Shown: in pieces, positions 9,178 through 17,917 of the stretch
How positions within the stretch are numbered: the stretch's first letter is position 1
Layout of the letters: each line of letters opens with the position of its first letter
Source: Roseovarius spongiae
GTDB lineage: Bacteria; Pseudomonadota; Alphaproteobacteria; Rhodobacterales; Rhodobacteraceae
Length of the DNA stretch: 64,000 bases
NCBI RefSeq assembly: GCF_003651245.1
Contig: NZ_RAPE01000001.1
Coordinates: 186,001 to 250,000, forward strand
Direction of reading: 5' to 3'
Program-made: the position numbers and the translations under genes
The notes under the pieces: generated by a model
The model's database searches: none
Told to the model about the DNA's origin: nothing
What the model saw: the letters and a program-made list of their open reading frames with translations, nothing else

Positions 9178-10383
9178 TCAGATGACGGCCTTCTCGATGA
9201 AGGGCCGGTTCTCGACTATACGCTCGAATCCGACCTCTGTCAGGTCCAGCGTGCGGAAACCGCCATAGGTGATCAACTCGGACACCCCGCGCCCCGCCGC
9301 CGGTCCCTGTTGCAGCCCGTGGCCGGAAAACCCGTTGGCGAAGACGAAATTCGCGACCTCGGGGTGACAGCCGACCACCATGTTGTGATCGAGCGTGTTG
9401 AACGCGTAATGCCCCGCCCACTGGTTGACGACCTTGATCGCCTCGAAATTCTGCGACCGTTCGGCCAGCGTGGGCCATATGATTTCCTCGAATTCCTCGT
9501 AGCGCGGATCGAAATCGTCCCAATCCACCGCCGGATCCTCGACCGGGGGCGCGCCGCTCAGGAAATACTGCCCCTCGGGGCGGCAGAACACGCCAGAGGG
9601 GTCGATCATCAGCGGCAGGCGGCCTTCGTTGACGCGCGCCGTGCCCTCGGGCGTCTGCGCGCAGTCAAAGACGAAGATCGTGCGCTTGCGCGGCTCGACC
9701 GGGATGTGAAGGCCGGCCATCCGCGCCGTCAGCGCCGCGCGCGGCCCCGAGGCGTTGACCACGTGGCCCGCCGCGACCGTCGCGCCCGAGGCCAGCGCGA
9801 CCGCGGTGACGCGCGCGCCGTCGCGGGTGATGCCGGTGACCTCGTCCTTGACGAAGGTCGCGCCCTGCGCGCGGGCCTTGGCGCGAAACCCGTGCATGAG
9901 GCCGGTATTGTTGAACCACCCCTCGCCCGAGCGCCCGTAGGAGGCCAGCGCGATATCCTCCACCCGCAGATGCGGGAACGCATCGGCCAGCGCGTCGCGC
10001 TCGAGCAGGTCCACATCCGCGCCGCACGCCTTCTGCACCGCGTGGTTGTCGCGCAGGATCTGCGCCTGTTCCGGCGTGCTCGCCAGGAACAGGTAGCCGC
10101 CGGGATGGAAGTTGAGGTCGGGCCTGTCGCCGTCGACCTCCATCATCTCGCCGAAATTGGTGATGACCTCGTGGCCGTACTGGCTCACCTTGACGTTGAT
10201 CGGGTTGGAGAACTGCGTGCGGATCGACGAGGACGACAGCGACGTCGAGGCGTGCGCGTAGCTGGGGTCGCGCTCGACCACGAGGACGGAGCCGTTGAAA
10301 TCGGGGTTGGCGGTCAGGTAATACGCGACGGCGGAGCCGATAACGGCCCCGCCGACGATGACGACGTCAAAGCCGTCGTTCAT
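9178..10383 (-). CDS. FAD-dependent amine/amino-acid oxidoreductase (DAO family)
   Basis: A 401-residue D-amino-acid-oxidase-fold flavoprotein. FAD motif VVIVGGAVIGSAVAYYL lies at about residues 7-23, and the C-terminus has the family closure FVFANGFSGHGLQQGPAAGRG. It resembles the FOXRED1/sarcosine-oxidase-like branch. No CPFCG partner or GcvT domain is present, so it is a single-domain dehydrogenase or oxidase. The start at 10383 overlaps the stop of the epimerase gene by ATGA; a longer frame upstream comes from overlap with that gene. The substrate is presumably a secondary amine or amino acid made by the neighbouring pathway (inference). Confidence 0.82.
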   Translation of the reverse strand: MNDGFDVVIVGGAVIGSAVAYYLTANPDFNGSVLVVERDPSYAHASTSLSSSSIRTQFSNPINVKVSQYGHEVITNFGEMMEVDGDRPDLNFHPGGYLFLASTPEQAQILRDNHAVQKACGADVDLLERDALADAFPHLRVEDIALASYGRSGEGWFNNTGLMHGFRAKARAQGATFVKDEVTGITRDGARVTAVALASGATVAAGHVVNASGPRAALTARMAGLHIPVEPRKRTIFVFDCAQTPEGTARVNEGRLPLMIDPSGVFCRPEGQYFLSGAPPVEDPAVDWDDFDPRYEEFEEIIWPTLAERSQNFEAIKVVNQWAGHYAFNTLDHNMVVGCHPEVANFVFANGFSGHGLQQGPAAGRGVSELITYGGFRTLDLTEVGFERIVENRPFIEKAVI

Positions 10384-11198
10384 TTCCCCTCCTCGTCGTC
10401 GGGATGGCCGAGGTTCACGAACCAGCCGCCGATATGCTGCGTCGAGGGGTCGCCGGGATCCGCCGGGTCGGTCTTGGCCTCCATCGCCTCGCGGTAAGGT
10501 TCGCTGCTGTCCTGCGGGCGGAACCCGACATGGCCGCCATTGGTCATGTCCACGGGCTTCACCTTGTTGTCGGACATGCCGGCGGTGATGGTGGCGCCCA
10601 GGTAGGGCGCGGTCAGGCAGGCGCTGAACAGGCGGCAGCAGTCGTCGAAGGACAACCACGACCACAGCATGCGCCGATCGGCAGGCTCGGGGAAGGACGA
10701 GAAGATGCGCACGCAGGCGCTCTCGATCCCGAACTTGTCATGGTAGAGGCTGGCCAGCGATTCCACGAAACACTTGGACACGCCGTACAGGCTGTCGGGC
10801 CGGGGTTTCGCGTCGCAGGGGATGTGATCGCCCAGGCGGTGATAGCCGATGGCGTGGACCGAGGAGGCGTAGATCACCCGCTTCACCCCGTGTTTCCGCG
10901 CGCCCTCGAAGATGTGGTAGGAGCCGCGGATATTGCTGTCGAGCACTTCCTGCCAGGGCCGCTCATGCGGCGCGCCGCCCATGTGGACGATGGCGTCGCA
11001 GCCCTCGATCGCGGCCATGGTCGCCTCTTCGTCGCCGAGGTCGAAGACGATCCCTTCCTCGTTCGCCTGAAGGTCCTTCACCTCGACCATGTCGGCCAGC
11101 AGCAGCGTGTCGGCCAGCGGCGCAAGGCCGCGGCGCAGCTCCGTGCCAAGCCGGCCGGCGGCGCCGGTGATCATGATTTTCTTGTATGGTTTGGTCAT
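10380..11198 (-). CDS. NAD-dependent epimerase/dehydratase-family protein (uronate dehydrogenase-like SDR)
   Basis: A 272-residue extended short-chain dehydrogenase. N-terminal NAD-binding motif GAAGRLG (TGxxGxxG type), ASSVHAIGYH near the active-site serine, and YGVSK (YxxxK) for catalysis. The overall pattern, including SVHAIGYHRLGD, is like uronate dehydrogenases, which oxidise an aldose acid to a lactone; another polyol or sugar-acid substrate is possible. Start ATG at 11198 is preferred because CCGGAGACACGC precedes it; a TTG at 11216 would extend it by six residues. It lies between an aminotransferase and an FAD oxidoreductase in one operon. Confidence 0.78.
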   Translation of the reverse strand: MTKPYKKIMITGAAGRLGTELRRGLAPLADTLLLADMVEVKDLQANEEGIVFDLGDEEATMAAIEGCDAIVHMGGAPHERPWQEVLDSNIRGSYHIFEGARKHGVKRVIYASSVHAIGYHRLGDHIPCDAKPRPDSLYGVSKCFVESLASLYHDKFGIESACVRIFSSFPEPADRRMLWSWLSFDDCCRLFSACLTAPYLGATITAGMSDNKVKPVDMTNGGHVGFRPQDSSEPYREAMEAKTDPADPGDPSTQHIGGWFVNLGHPDDEEGK

Positions 11199-11212
11199 GC
11201 GTGTCTCCGGGT

Positions 11213-12418
11213 TCAATCTGTCAATGCCGCGACGGCGCGGCCGATCCGCGACACCGCCTCGGTCAGCGTGTCTTCGGATGTGGCCGTAGAGATGCGGAAG
11301 AACGGCGACAACCCATAGGCCGTCCCCGGCACCGCCGCGACATGGCCTTCGTTCAGAAGGTATTGCGCCACGTCGACATCCCCCTCCAGCGTGTCGCCAT
11401 CCGGCGTCTTCTTCCCGATCAGCGCGTCACATCCGATATAGGCGTAGAACGCGCCCTCGGGAGGATCAAGGGTCAGCCCCTCGATCCCGGCGATGCCCTT
11501 CACCACCAGGTCGCGGCGGCGCTCGAACTTCTCGCGGAAGGCGGCGACCATGTCCTGCGGGCCGTTGAGCGCGGCGATCGTGGCGTGCTGCGCCACCGCG
11601 GAGACCGAGGTGCAGGACTGGCTCTGCACCGTTCCCATCGCCTTGATCAGCGCCTTCGGTCCCGCGCCATAGCCCACGCGCCAGCCGGTCATGGCGTAGG
11701 CCTTGGACACGCCGTTGACCGTCAGGGTGCGGTCGCGCAGTTCCGGGCAGGCCTGCGCGAAGGCGATGAATTCGCGCCCGTCGAACAGGATATGCTCGTA
11801 AATCTCGTCAGACAGGATCAGAACGTCCGGGTATTTCGCCAGCACGTCGCCCAACGCGCGCAGCTGCTCGCGGGTGTAGACCGCGCCGGACGGGTTGCCC
11901 GGCATGTTGAGGAACAGCCAGCGGGATTTGTCGGTCAGCGCGCCTTCCAGAACCTCGGGGGTGAGGCGGAACCCGGTTTCGGCCGGGCAGGCGGGCATCA
12001 CGGGGACGCCGCCGAAAAGCTTGGCCATCTCGGGATAGGACACGAAATAGGGCGCGGGCAGCACCACCTCGTCGCCCTCGTTCACGGTGGCCATCAGCGC
12101 GTTGAAGATGATCTGTTTCGCGCCGTTGGCGACCGCGATCTCGTCCAGCGCATAATCCAGCCCGTTTTCGCGCGCGAATTTCGCCTGGATCGCGGCGCGG
12201 CATTCCTCGATGCCCAGCGGCGCGGTGTAAAGCATCCGCTCGGCCTTGGCCGCCTTGAACGCCGCTTCGGTGATGTGATCGGGCGCGGCGAAGTCCGGCT
12301 CTCCGAGGCCAAGGTCGATCACGTCCACGCCGGTCGCGGCCAGCGCCCTGGCCGCCTGCGACACGGCCATCGAGGCCGAAGGTTTCACCGCGCTCAGGCG
12401 GTCTGCAATCTGCGTCAT
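11213..12418 (-). CDS. Class I/II pyridoxal-phosphate aminotransferase (aspartate aminotransferase-like)
   Basis: A 401-residue fold-type I PLP aminotransferase. Visible motifs: FLNMPGNPSGAVY (substrate/PLP-contact NP), DEIYEHI (PLP aspartate and tyrosine), VNGVSKAYAMTGWRVGYG with the Schiff-base lysine, and a C-terminal FRISTATSED arginine. ATG at 12418 is chosen with GGAG upstream; a GTG at 12427 overlaps the hyuB-like stop and adds three residues. Within this operon it may transaminate a keto acid produced by the ThDP enzyme or deaminate the substrate amine (inference); amino-acid specificity is not readable. Confidence 0.85.
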   Translation of the reverse strand: MTQIADRLSAVKPSASMAVSQAARALAATGVDVIDLGLGEPDFAAPDHITEAAFKAAKAERMLYTAPLGIEECRAAIQAKFARENGLDYALDEIAVANGAKQIIFNALMATVNEGDEVVLPAPYFVSYPEMAKLFGGVPVMPACPAETGFRLTPEVLEGALTDKSRWLFLNMPGNPSGAVYTREQLRALGDVLAKYPDVLILSDEIYEHILFDGREFIAFAQACPELRDRTLTVNGVSKAYAMTGWRVGYGAGPKALIKAMGTVQSQSCTSVSAVAQHATIAALNGPQDMVAAFREKFERRRDLVVKGIAGIEGLTLDPPEGAFYAYIGCDALIGKKTPDGDTLEGDVDVAQYLLNEGHVAAVPGTAYGLSPFFRISTATSEDTLTEAVSRIGRAVAALTD

Positions 12419-12423
12419 ATTCT

Positions 12424-14034
12424 TCACTCCGTCACGTAACCCTTGCGCCTGTCTTCGGCGCGCGCTTCCTTTGACCGTTTGGCGGGGTCGCCGTATCCGC
12501 CCCCGCCCGGCGCCGCGAGGATCAGCCGCCGCCCGGCGGGCACGAATTGCCAGCCCTTGGGCTTCATCCGCGTCCCGTCATCGAGCGTGACCGCCCCGGC
12601 CTGGCCGTCGCCGCCGCCGTCGCGGCCGCGCGCGGGCGCGGTGATGCGGTCGAACATGGCCGAGAACTCGAACTCGTGGCCCTCGGCCGGGGCGATTTCG
12701 ATCATTTGGCCGAGCCCGCCGCGATGTTCGCCGTCGCCGCCTGAATCCGGGCGCAACTCCTTGCGCCAGACGACGATCGGGCCGGTGTGCTCCGTGGCCT
12801 CGATCGGCATGGTGTGCACGCCCGAGGGAAACGCCGTCGCCGAAAGCCCGTCAAGCGTGGGCCGCGCGCCCATCCCCCCCGAGTTGAACATGAGCACCTC
12901 GGCGCGCCGCCCGTCGCGACCCTCCGCGGGGCGGGCCGAGATGTGGATGTTCCAGAGCGCCCCGGCCCCTTCGGCCAGCACCTTGCCCGGCAGCGCCTTG
13001 GCCACCGCCCCGAGGATCAGGTCAGGAACCATGTGGCCCAGCACGTGACGCACCGACACCGGCGCCGGCCGCGCGGCGTTCAGGATGTTGGTCGGCGACG
13101 TTACATTGAACACGGCAAGCGATGCGGCGTTGTTGGGGATGTCCGGCGCCACCACGCATTTCAGCGCGTAGCACGCGTAAGCCTTGGAATAGATCAGCGG
13201 CACGTTGATGCCCCAGCGGCTCATCGGCGAGGTGCCGGTGAAATCGACGGTGACCTCGTCCTCGCCGATGCCGACCTCGGTGACCAGCCTGATCTGCTCG
13301 TCGTAACCGTCTGTCGTCATCTCGTTGGTCCAGGCGCCTTTCGGCAGGCCCGCCAGCCGCTCCATCATCGCCTTGCGGGTGCGCGACAGGATGAACTCGC
13401 CGAGCTTCTCGAGGTTGGGCAGCCCGACCTCCTCCAGCATCTCGATCAGGCGCAGGTGGCCCACGTCGTTGCACGCGGCGAGCGAGTAGAAGTCGCCGAT
13501 CACCTGGTTGGACTCGCGCACGTTGGTGCGCAGGATGCGCAGCAGATCGCGGTTCACCTCGCCGCGTTCGGCAAATTTCATCACCGGGATCTGGATGCCT
13601 TCCTCGTAGACCGACTTGCCGTCCGCGCCGAACCCGCGCCCGCCCACATCGACCACATGCGCCGTGCAGGCGAAGAAGCCGATCAGCTCATCCCCCTTGA
13701 ACGAGGGCGAAACCATCGTGATGTCGTGCAGGTGCCCGGTCCCCTTCCACGGGTCGTTGGTGACGTAGGTGTCGCCGGGATACATCTCCTCGCGCGGGAT
13801 CTCGTTGATGAAATGCTGAAGCGCCTCTGCCATCGTGTTGACGTGCCCCGGCGTGCCGGTCACCGCCTGGGCGAGCATCTCGCCACGCGCGTTGTAAACC
13901 CCGGCGGACAGATCGCCCGCCTCGCGCACGGAGGTCGAGAACGCGGTGCGCAACAGCGTCATCGCCTGTTCCTCGACGACGGAGATCAGGCGATTCCACA
14001 TCACCTGCATCCGGATTTCCTCGATCTGGTTCAT
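12424..14034 (-). CDS. Hydantoinase B/oxoprolinase-family subunit
   Basis: A 536-residue HyuB-family protein. It partners a HyuA subunit in ATP-dependent cleavage of cyclic amides (5-oxoproline, N-methylhydantoin) or in ketone carboxylases. Typical motifs are DLSAGVYNARGEMLAQAVTGTPGHVNTM and the metal-region GDTYVTNDPWKGTGHLHDITM. The C-terminus carries the Gly-rich LILAAPGGGGYGDPAKR. ATG at 14034 overlaps the hyuA-like stop (ATGA). With sarcosine oxidase 10 kb away, N-methylhydantoinase is an attractive but unproven function; 5-oxoprolinase or a carboxylase is possible. Confidence 0.88.
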   Translation of the reverse strand: MNQIEEIRMQVMWNRLISVVEEQAMTLLRTAFSTSVREAGDLSAGVYNARGEMLAQAVTGTPGHVNTMAEALQHFINEIPREEMYPGDTYVTNDPWKGTGHLHDITMVSPSFKGDELIGFFACTAHVVDVGGRGFGADGKSVYEEGIQIPVMKFAERGEVNRDLLRILRTNVRESNQVIGDFYSLAACNDVGHLRLIEMLEEVGLPNLEKLGEFILSRTRKAMMERLAGLPKGAWTNEMTTDGYDEQIRLVTEVGIGEDEVTVDFTGTSPMSRWGINVPLIYSKAYACYALKCVVAPDIPNNAASLAVFNVTSPTNILNAARPAPVSVRHVLGHMVPDLILGAVAKALPGKVLAEGAGALWNIHISARPAEGRDGRRAEVLMFNSGGMGARPTLDGLSATAFPSGVHTMPIEATEHTGPIVVWRKELRPDSGGDGEHRGGLGQMIEIAPAEGHEFEFSAMFDRITAPARGRDGGGDGQAGAVTLDDGTRMKPKGWQFVPAGRRLILAAPGGGGYGDPAKRSKEARAEDRRKGYVTE

Positions 14035-16115
14035 TGGTCGGCTCCTTTCCGCACGAGCAACAGCGCGCCATCCGGCTGGACGACCGCATCAAAGGGCGAG
14101 GTCACCACGGTCGAGGTCTCGTCCTCGACGATCACGGCCGGCCCCGCCACCCGGTCGCCGGGGGTAAGCGCGGTGCGCTCGAAAATGGCCGAATCGCATT
14201 CCTTGCCCTCGGTCGGGTCGAACACGGCGCGGCTCTGCTTTGAAGTGACCGGCTTGCCGGCTTCGTCGATGGTCTGGCGCGCGCCCTCGGGGCGCTGATC
14301 GTAGGCCTTGACCGAGAATGTCACGAACTCGATCTCCGGGCCTTCCACCGCGCGGCCGAAGAACTCGGCGTAGCGCGATTTGAACGCCGCCTCGATCATC
14401 GCCTCGTCATCGGCGGTGAAGGCGCGCAGCGGCAGGGCGACCGGGATTTCCCAGCCCTGGCCCCGGTAACGCATGAAGGCGGTGATCTCGCACAGGATCT
14501 CGCCGTCCGTTCCGGCCCGCACGAAGCCCTCGGCGGTCTCGCGCAGGTCGCCCAGGAGCGTGTTCAGCGCGTCCGCGTCGAACCCGGACAGCGTCTGGAT
14601 CTGCGACGCCACCGCCTCGTAGCCGAAGGGCGCGCGCAGGAAACCGATGGCCGAGCCGACCCCGGCGCTCTGCGGGATGAGGCAGCGCGCGACGCCCAGC
14701 TTCTCGCACAGGCGCGCGGCGTGCAGCGGGGCCGCGCCGCCGAAGGCGATCATCGTGTTGTCGCCGATATGCTTGCCGTTCTCGACCGCGTGGACCCGCG
14801 CGGCGTTGGCCATGTTCTCGTCCACCACGTCGCACACGCCAAAGGCCGCCGCCTGCGCGTCAAGGCCGAGCTTCGCGCCAACGTCGCGTTCAAGCGCCGC
14901 CTTCGCGGCGGCGGGGTCGAGCCGGATCGCGCCGCCCGCGAAATTGTCGGGGTCGAGCTTGCCCAGGAGCAGGTCGGCGTCGGTGATCGCGGGGCGCTCG
15001 CCCCCCTTGCCGTAACAGGCCGGCCCGGGTTCGGAGCCCGCCGATTCCGGCCCGGCGAGGATGCGGCTCATCGCGTCCACCGACGCGATGGACCCGCCGC
15101 CGGCGCCGATCTCGATCATCTCGATCACGGGGATGGAGATCGGCATGCCCGATCCCTTGGCGAAGCCCGAGGTCCGCGCAACCTCGAAGCTGCGCGCGGT
15201 CTGGGGCTGGTAATCCTCGATCAGGCAGATCTTGGCGGTGGTGCCGCCCATGTCGTAGCTCACCACCCGGTCGAGCCCGAAACTCTTGGCGATGTCGGCG
15301 GCGAAGATCGCGCCGCCGGCGGGGCCGGATTCGACCAGCCGCACGGGGAATTCCGCCGCCGTGTCGACCGAAACCAGCCCGCCGCCCGAATGGATCATGT
15401 AGACCGGGCAGCCCGCGCCCATCTCCTTCAGCCGCTCTTGCAGGCGGCCGAGATAGGTCGCCATCTGCGGGCGCACATAGGCGTTGGCGCAGACGGTGTT
15501 GAAGCGTTCGAACTCGCGCATCTGGGGGCTGACCTCGGCCGAGATCGAGATTGGCACGTCAAGGTGTTCCTGCAGTATTTCACGCGCGCGCTTTTCATGC
15601 GCGGCGTTCATGTAGGAATGGATGAACCCGATGGCGACCGCGCCGAAATCCTCGGCGGCAAGGCGTTTGCCCAGCGCCTCGAGCGCTGCCTCGTCCAGCG
15701 GCTGAAGCTCCTCTCCCTGCGCGCTTATCCGTCCGGCAATGGGAAAGCGGTCCTCGCGCGGGATGAGCGGCGCGGGCAGCTCGATATTCATGTCGTATTG
15801 GTCGAACCGGTTCTCGGTGCGCATCTCGATCACGTCGCGGAAGCCCTCGGTCGTGACCAGCGCGGTGCGCGCGCCGCGCCGCTCGATCAGCGCGTTGGTG
15901 GCCAGCGTGGTGCCGTGGATGATCATGTCCACCTCCGACACGTCAATGCCGGCCTCCTTCACCACCGCGTCGATCCCGTCGAGGATCGCCTGTTCCGGCG
16001 CGGCGTAATTGGTCAGCACCTTCGCAGTGTATAGCGCGCCGCGCAGGTCGAGCGCGATATCGGTGAACGTGCCCCCGATATCCGCGCCGAGCCGAATGTC
16101 GTCTCCGGTCTTCAT
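14031..16115 (-). CDS. Hydantoinase A/oxoprolinase-family subunit
   Basis: A 694-residue HyuA-family subunit with an ASKHA-type ATP site: GADIGGTFTDIALD near residues 10-23 (phosphate loop), LVESGPAGGAIFAADIA and VSYDMGGTTAKICLIED in the middle, and FGGAAPLHAARL later. It couples ATP use to amide activation with the B subunit. ATG at 16115 overlaps the ThDP-enzyme stop (ATGA). No acetone-carboxylase gamma-like subunit follows, which favours a hydantoinase/oxoprolinase over a carboxylase (inference). Confidence 0.88.
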   Translation of the reverse strand: MKTGDDIRLGADIGGTFTDIALDLRGALYTAKVLTNYAAPEQAILDGIDAVVKEAGIDVSEVDMIIHGTTLATNALIERRGARTALVTTEGFRDVIEMRTENRFDQYDMNIELPAPLIPREDRFPIAGRISAQGEELQPLDEAALEALGKRLAAEDFGAVAIGFIHSYMNAAHEKRAREILQEHLDVPISISAEVSPQMREFERFNTVCANAYVRPQMATYLGRLQERLKEMGAGCPVYMIHSGGGLVSVDTAAEFPVRLVESGPAGGAIFAADIAKSFGLDRVVSYDMGGTTAKICLIEDYQPQTARSFEVARTSGFAKGSGMPISIPVIEMIEIGAGGGSIASVDAMSRILAGPESAGSEPGPACYGKGGERPAITDADLLLGKLDPDNFAGGAIRLDPAAAKAALERDVGAKLGLDAQAAAFGVCDVVDENMANAARVHAVENGKHIGDNTMIAFGGAAPLHAARLCEKLGVARCLIPQSAGVGSAIGFLRAPFGYEAVASQIQTLSGFDADALNTLLGDLRETAEGFVRAGTDGEILCEITAFMRYRGQGWEIPVALPLRAFTADDEAMIEAAFKSRYAEFFGRAVEGPEIEFVTFSVKAYDQRPEGARQTIDEAGKPVTSKQSRAVFDPTEGKECDSAIFERTALTPGDRVAGPAVIVEDETSTVVTSPFDAVVQPDGALLLVRKGADQ

Positions 16116-17791
16116 GCTTCATCCTTTCTTGCAAGCGCGGATTCGCGCATCTCGGTTAGCGTCATCCTCGGCGTCAGCGCCTCGGGTGAAATCACGAGGT
16201 CGAGCACCGCGCCGGTGCCCGACGCCAGCGCGCGGTCGAAGGCCGCCGCGAAATCCTCGGTTCTCTCGACCCGCTCGGAATGGAACCCGTAGGCCGCGCC
16301 AAGTGCGACGAAATCGGGGTTTGCGGTCATCGTCGTGCCGGACACGCGGGTCGGGTAATTGCGCTCCTGGTGGGCGCGGATCGTGCCGTAGATGCCGTTG
16401 TTCACCACCAGCACGATCGGCTGCGCCCCGGCCTGAAGCGCGGTCGCCAATTCGGGGCAATTCATCTGGAAATCGCCGTCCCCGGCAAAGCAGACGACGG
16501 TGCGCCCCGGCTCCGCGATTTTGGCCGCGACGGCGGCGGGCAGGCCATAGCCCATCGCGCCCGATTGCGGCGCCAGCAGCCGCGCGTCGGGGCCATAGCG
16601 AAAGAACTTGCCGGGCCAGACGGTGAAGTTGCCCGCGCCGTTGGTCAGGATGAAATCCTCGGGCAGCTTGTCGCGCATGATCGCGCAGACCTTGCCCATG
16701 TCCACGGGCGAGGGCAGGTCCGGCAGCTCGAACCCGGCCTCATACGCCTCGCGCCCCGCGCGACGCCAGTCGGCCCAGCCGCCCTTGACCGGCGCGAGTT
16801 GCTCAAGCGCCTCGGCGAATGCGTTCGGCCCCGCATGGATGCCGAGCGTGGGGCGATAGACCTTGCCGATCTCCAGGTCCGAGCCATGCACATGGATCAC
16901 GCGCTGCTTGGGGTCGGGGCAGTCGAATAGCGTGTAGCCATCCGTCGACATCTCGCCAAAGCGGTTGTTGAGCGCGAGGACGACGTCGGCCTCCTGCACC
17001 ATCTTGCGGATCTGCGGCGTCATGCCGACGCCCAGTTCCCCGACGAAGACCGGCGAGTTGTTGTCGAACCGGTCCTGGTAGCGAAAGATCGCCGCGACCG
17101 GAATATCCGAGCCTTCGGCGAAGGCTTGCACGCGCGCGCGACTCTCATCGCTCCAGTTGCAGCCGGCTATCAGGATCAGCGGACGCTCCGCCCCGGCGAG
17201 CATGTCGCGCACCCGCTCCATCGTCGCCGGAGTCGGGGCGGGTTCCGCGATCTCGATCGGCCCCGCCAGCGGCGCGGCGTCGGTCAGAGAGGTCAGCATG
17301 TCCTCGGGCAGCGCCACCACCACCGGGCCGGGGCGGCCGGTCGTCGCCTGCGTCCATGCGCGCGACAGGATCTCGGGGATGCGATCGGCGTCCTCGATCT
17401 CGACCGCCCATTTCGCCATCGTGCCGAAAACCGCGCGATAATCGATTTCCTGAAACGCCTCGCGGCCCTTCATGTCGGTGCCGACCTGCCCGACGAAGAC
17501 CAGCATCGGCGCGCTGTCCTGCATCGCCGTGTGAATCCCGATCGAGGCATTGGTCACGCCGGGACCGCGCGTCACCATGCAGATGCCGGGCGCGCCGGTC
17601 AGCTTGCCATAGGCGGCGGCCATGTAACCGGCGCCCCCCTCGTTACGGCATAGGACGAAATCAAAGGCGCCCTGCGTGTCGTGCATCGCGTCCAGCACGG
17701 CGAGATAGCTCTCGCCGGGGACGCCGAACGCCTTTTTCGCGCCCAACGCGACAAGGCTTTCGACAAGAAGCTGCCCACCGTTGCGTGTCAT
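16112..17791 (-). CDS. Thiamine diphosphate-dependent enzyme (acetolactate synthase/decarboxylase-like)
   Basis: A 559-residue three-domain ThDP enzyme. The activating glutamate is E51 in CRNEGGAGYMA, and the metal/ThDP motif starts GDGDFQMN at 437-444 and ends VVNN. The family includes acetolactate synthase, benzoylformate decarboxylase and glyoxylate carboligase. No regulatory ilvN-like subunit is adjacent, and the gene is embedded with hydantoinase, aminotransferase and hydroxyacid dehydrogenase genes, so a catabolic 2-keto-acid decarboxylase or lyase role is more likely than branched-chain synthesis (inference). Confidence 0.82.
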   Translation of the reverse strand: MTRNGGQLLVESLVALGAKKAFGVPGESYLAVLDAMHDTQGAFDFVLCRNEGGAGYMAAAYGKLTGAPGICMVTRGPGVTNASIGIHTAMQDSAPMLVFVGQVGTDMKGREAFQEIDYRAVFGTMAKWAVEIEDADRIPEILSRAWTQATTGRPGPVVVALPEDMLTSLTDAAPLAGPIEIAEPAPTPATMERVRDMLAGAERPLILIAGCNWSDESRARVQAFAEGSDIPVAAIFRYQDRFDNNSPVFVGELGVGMTPQIRKMVQEADVVLALNNRFGEMSTDGYTLFDCPDPKQRVIHVHGSDLEIGKVYRPTLGIHAGPNAFAEALEQLAPVKGGWADWRRAGREAYEAGFELPDLPSPVDMGKVCAIMRDKLPEDFILTNGAGNFTVWPGKFFRYGPDARLLAPQSGAMGYGLPAAVAAKIAEPGRTVVCFAGDGDFQMNCPELATALQAGAQPIVLVVNNGIYGTIRAHQERNYPTRVSGTTMTANPDFVALGAAYGFHSERVERTEDFAAAFDRALASGTGAVLDLVISPEALTPRMTLTEMRESALARKDEA

Positions 17792-17815
17792 GTGTCTGAA
17801 TCCTCGGAGGTTCTG

Positions 17816-17866
17816 GGGAAAGGGCGCGGATGCAACCCGAGTCGGGCGCGATGCTGCCCCTTTCCC
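17816..17866 (-). promoter_or_regulatory. Inverted repeats upstream of the ThDP-enzyme/hyuAB operon
   Basis: GGGAAAGGG (17816-17824) pairs with CCCTTTCCC (17858-17866) around a second palindrome CCCGAGTCGGG (17836-17846). The structure lies 25-75 nt upstream of the ThDP-enzyme ATG. It could be a folded leader or regulator-binding site; no known motif is recognised. Confidence 0.35.
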
Positions 17867-17917
17867 TCCGCCCGGTAAACCAAGAAATTCCGCCGATGGA
17901 CAAGGCAGGCTTGTCTA

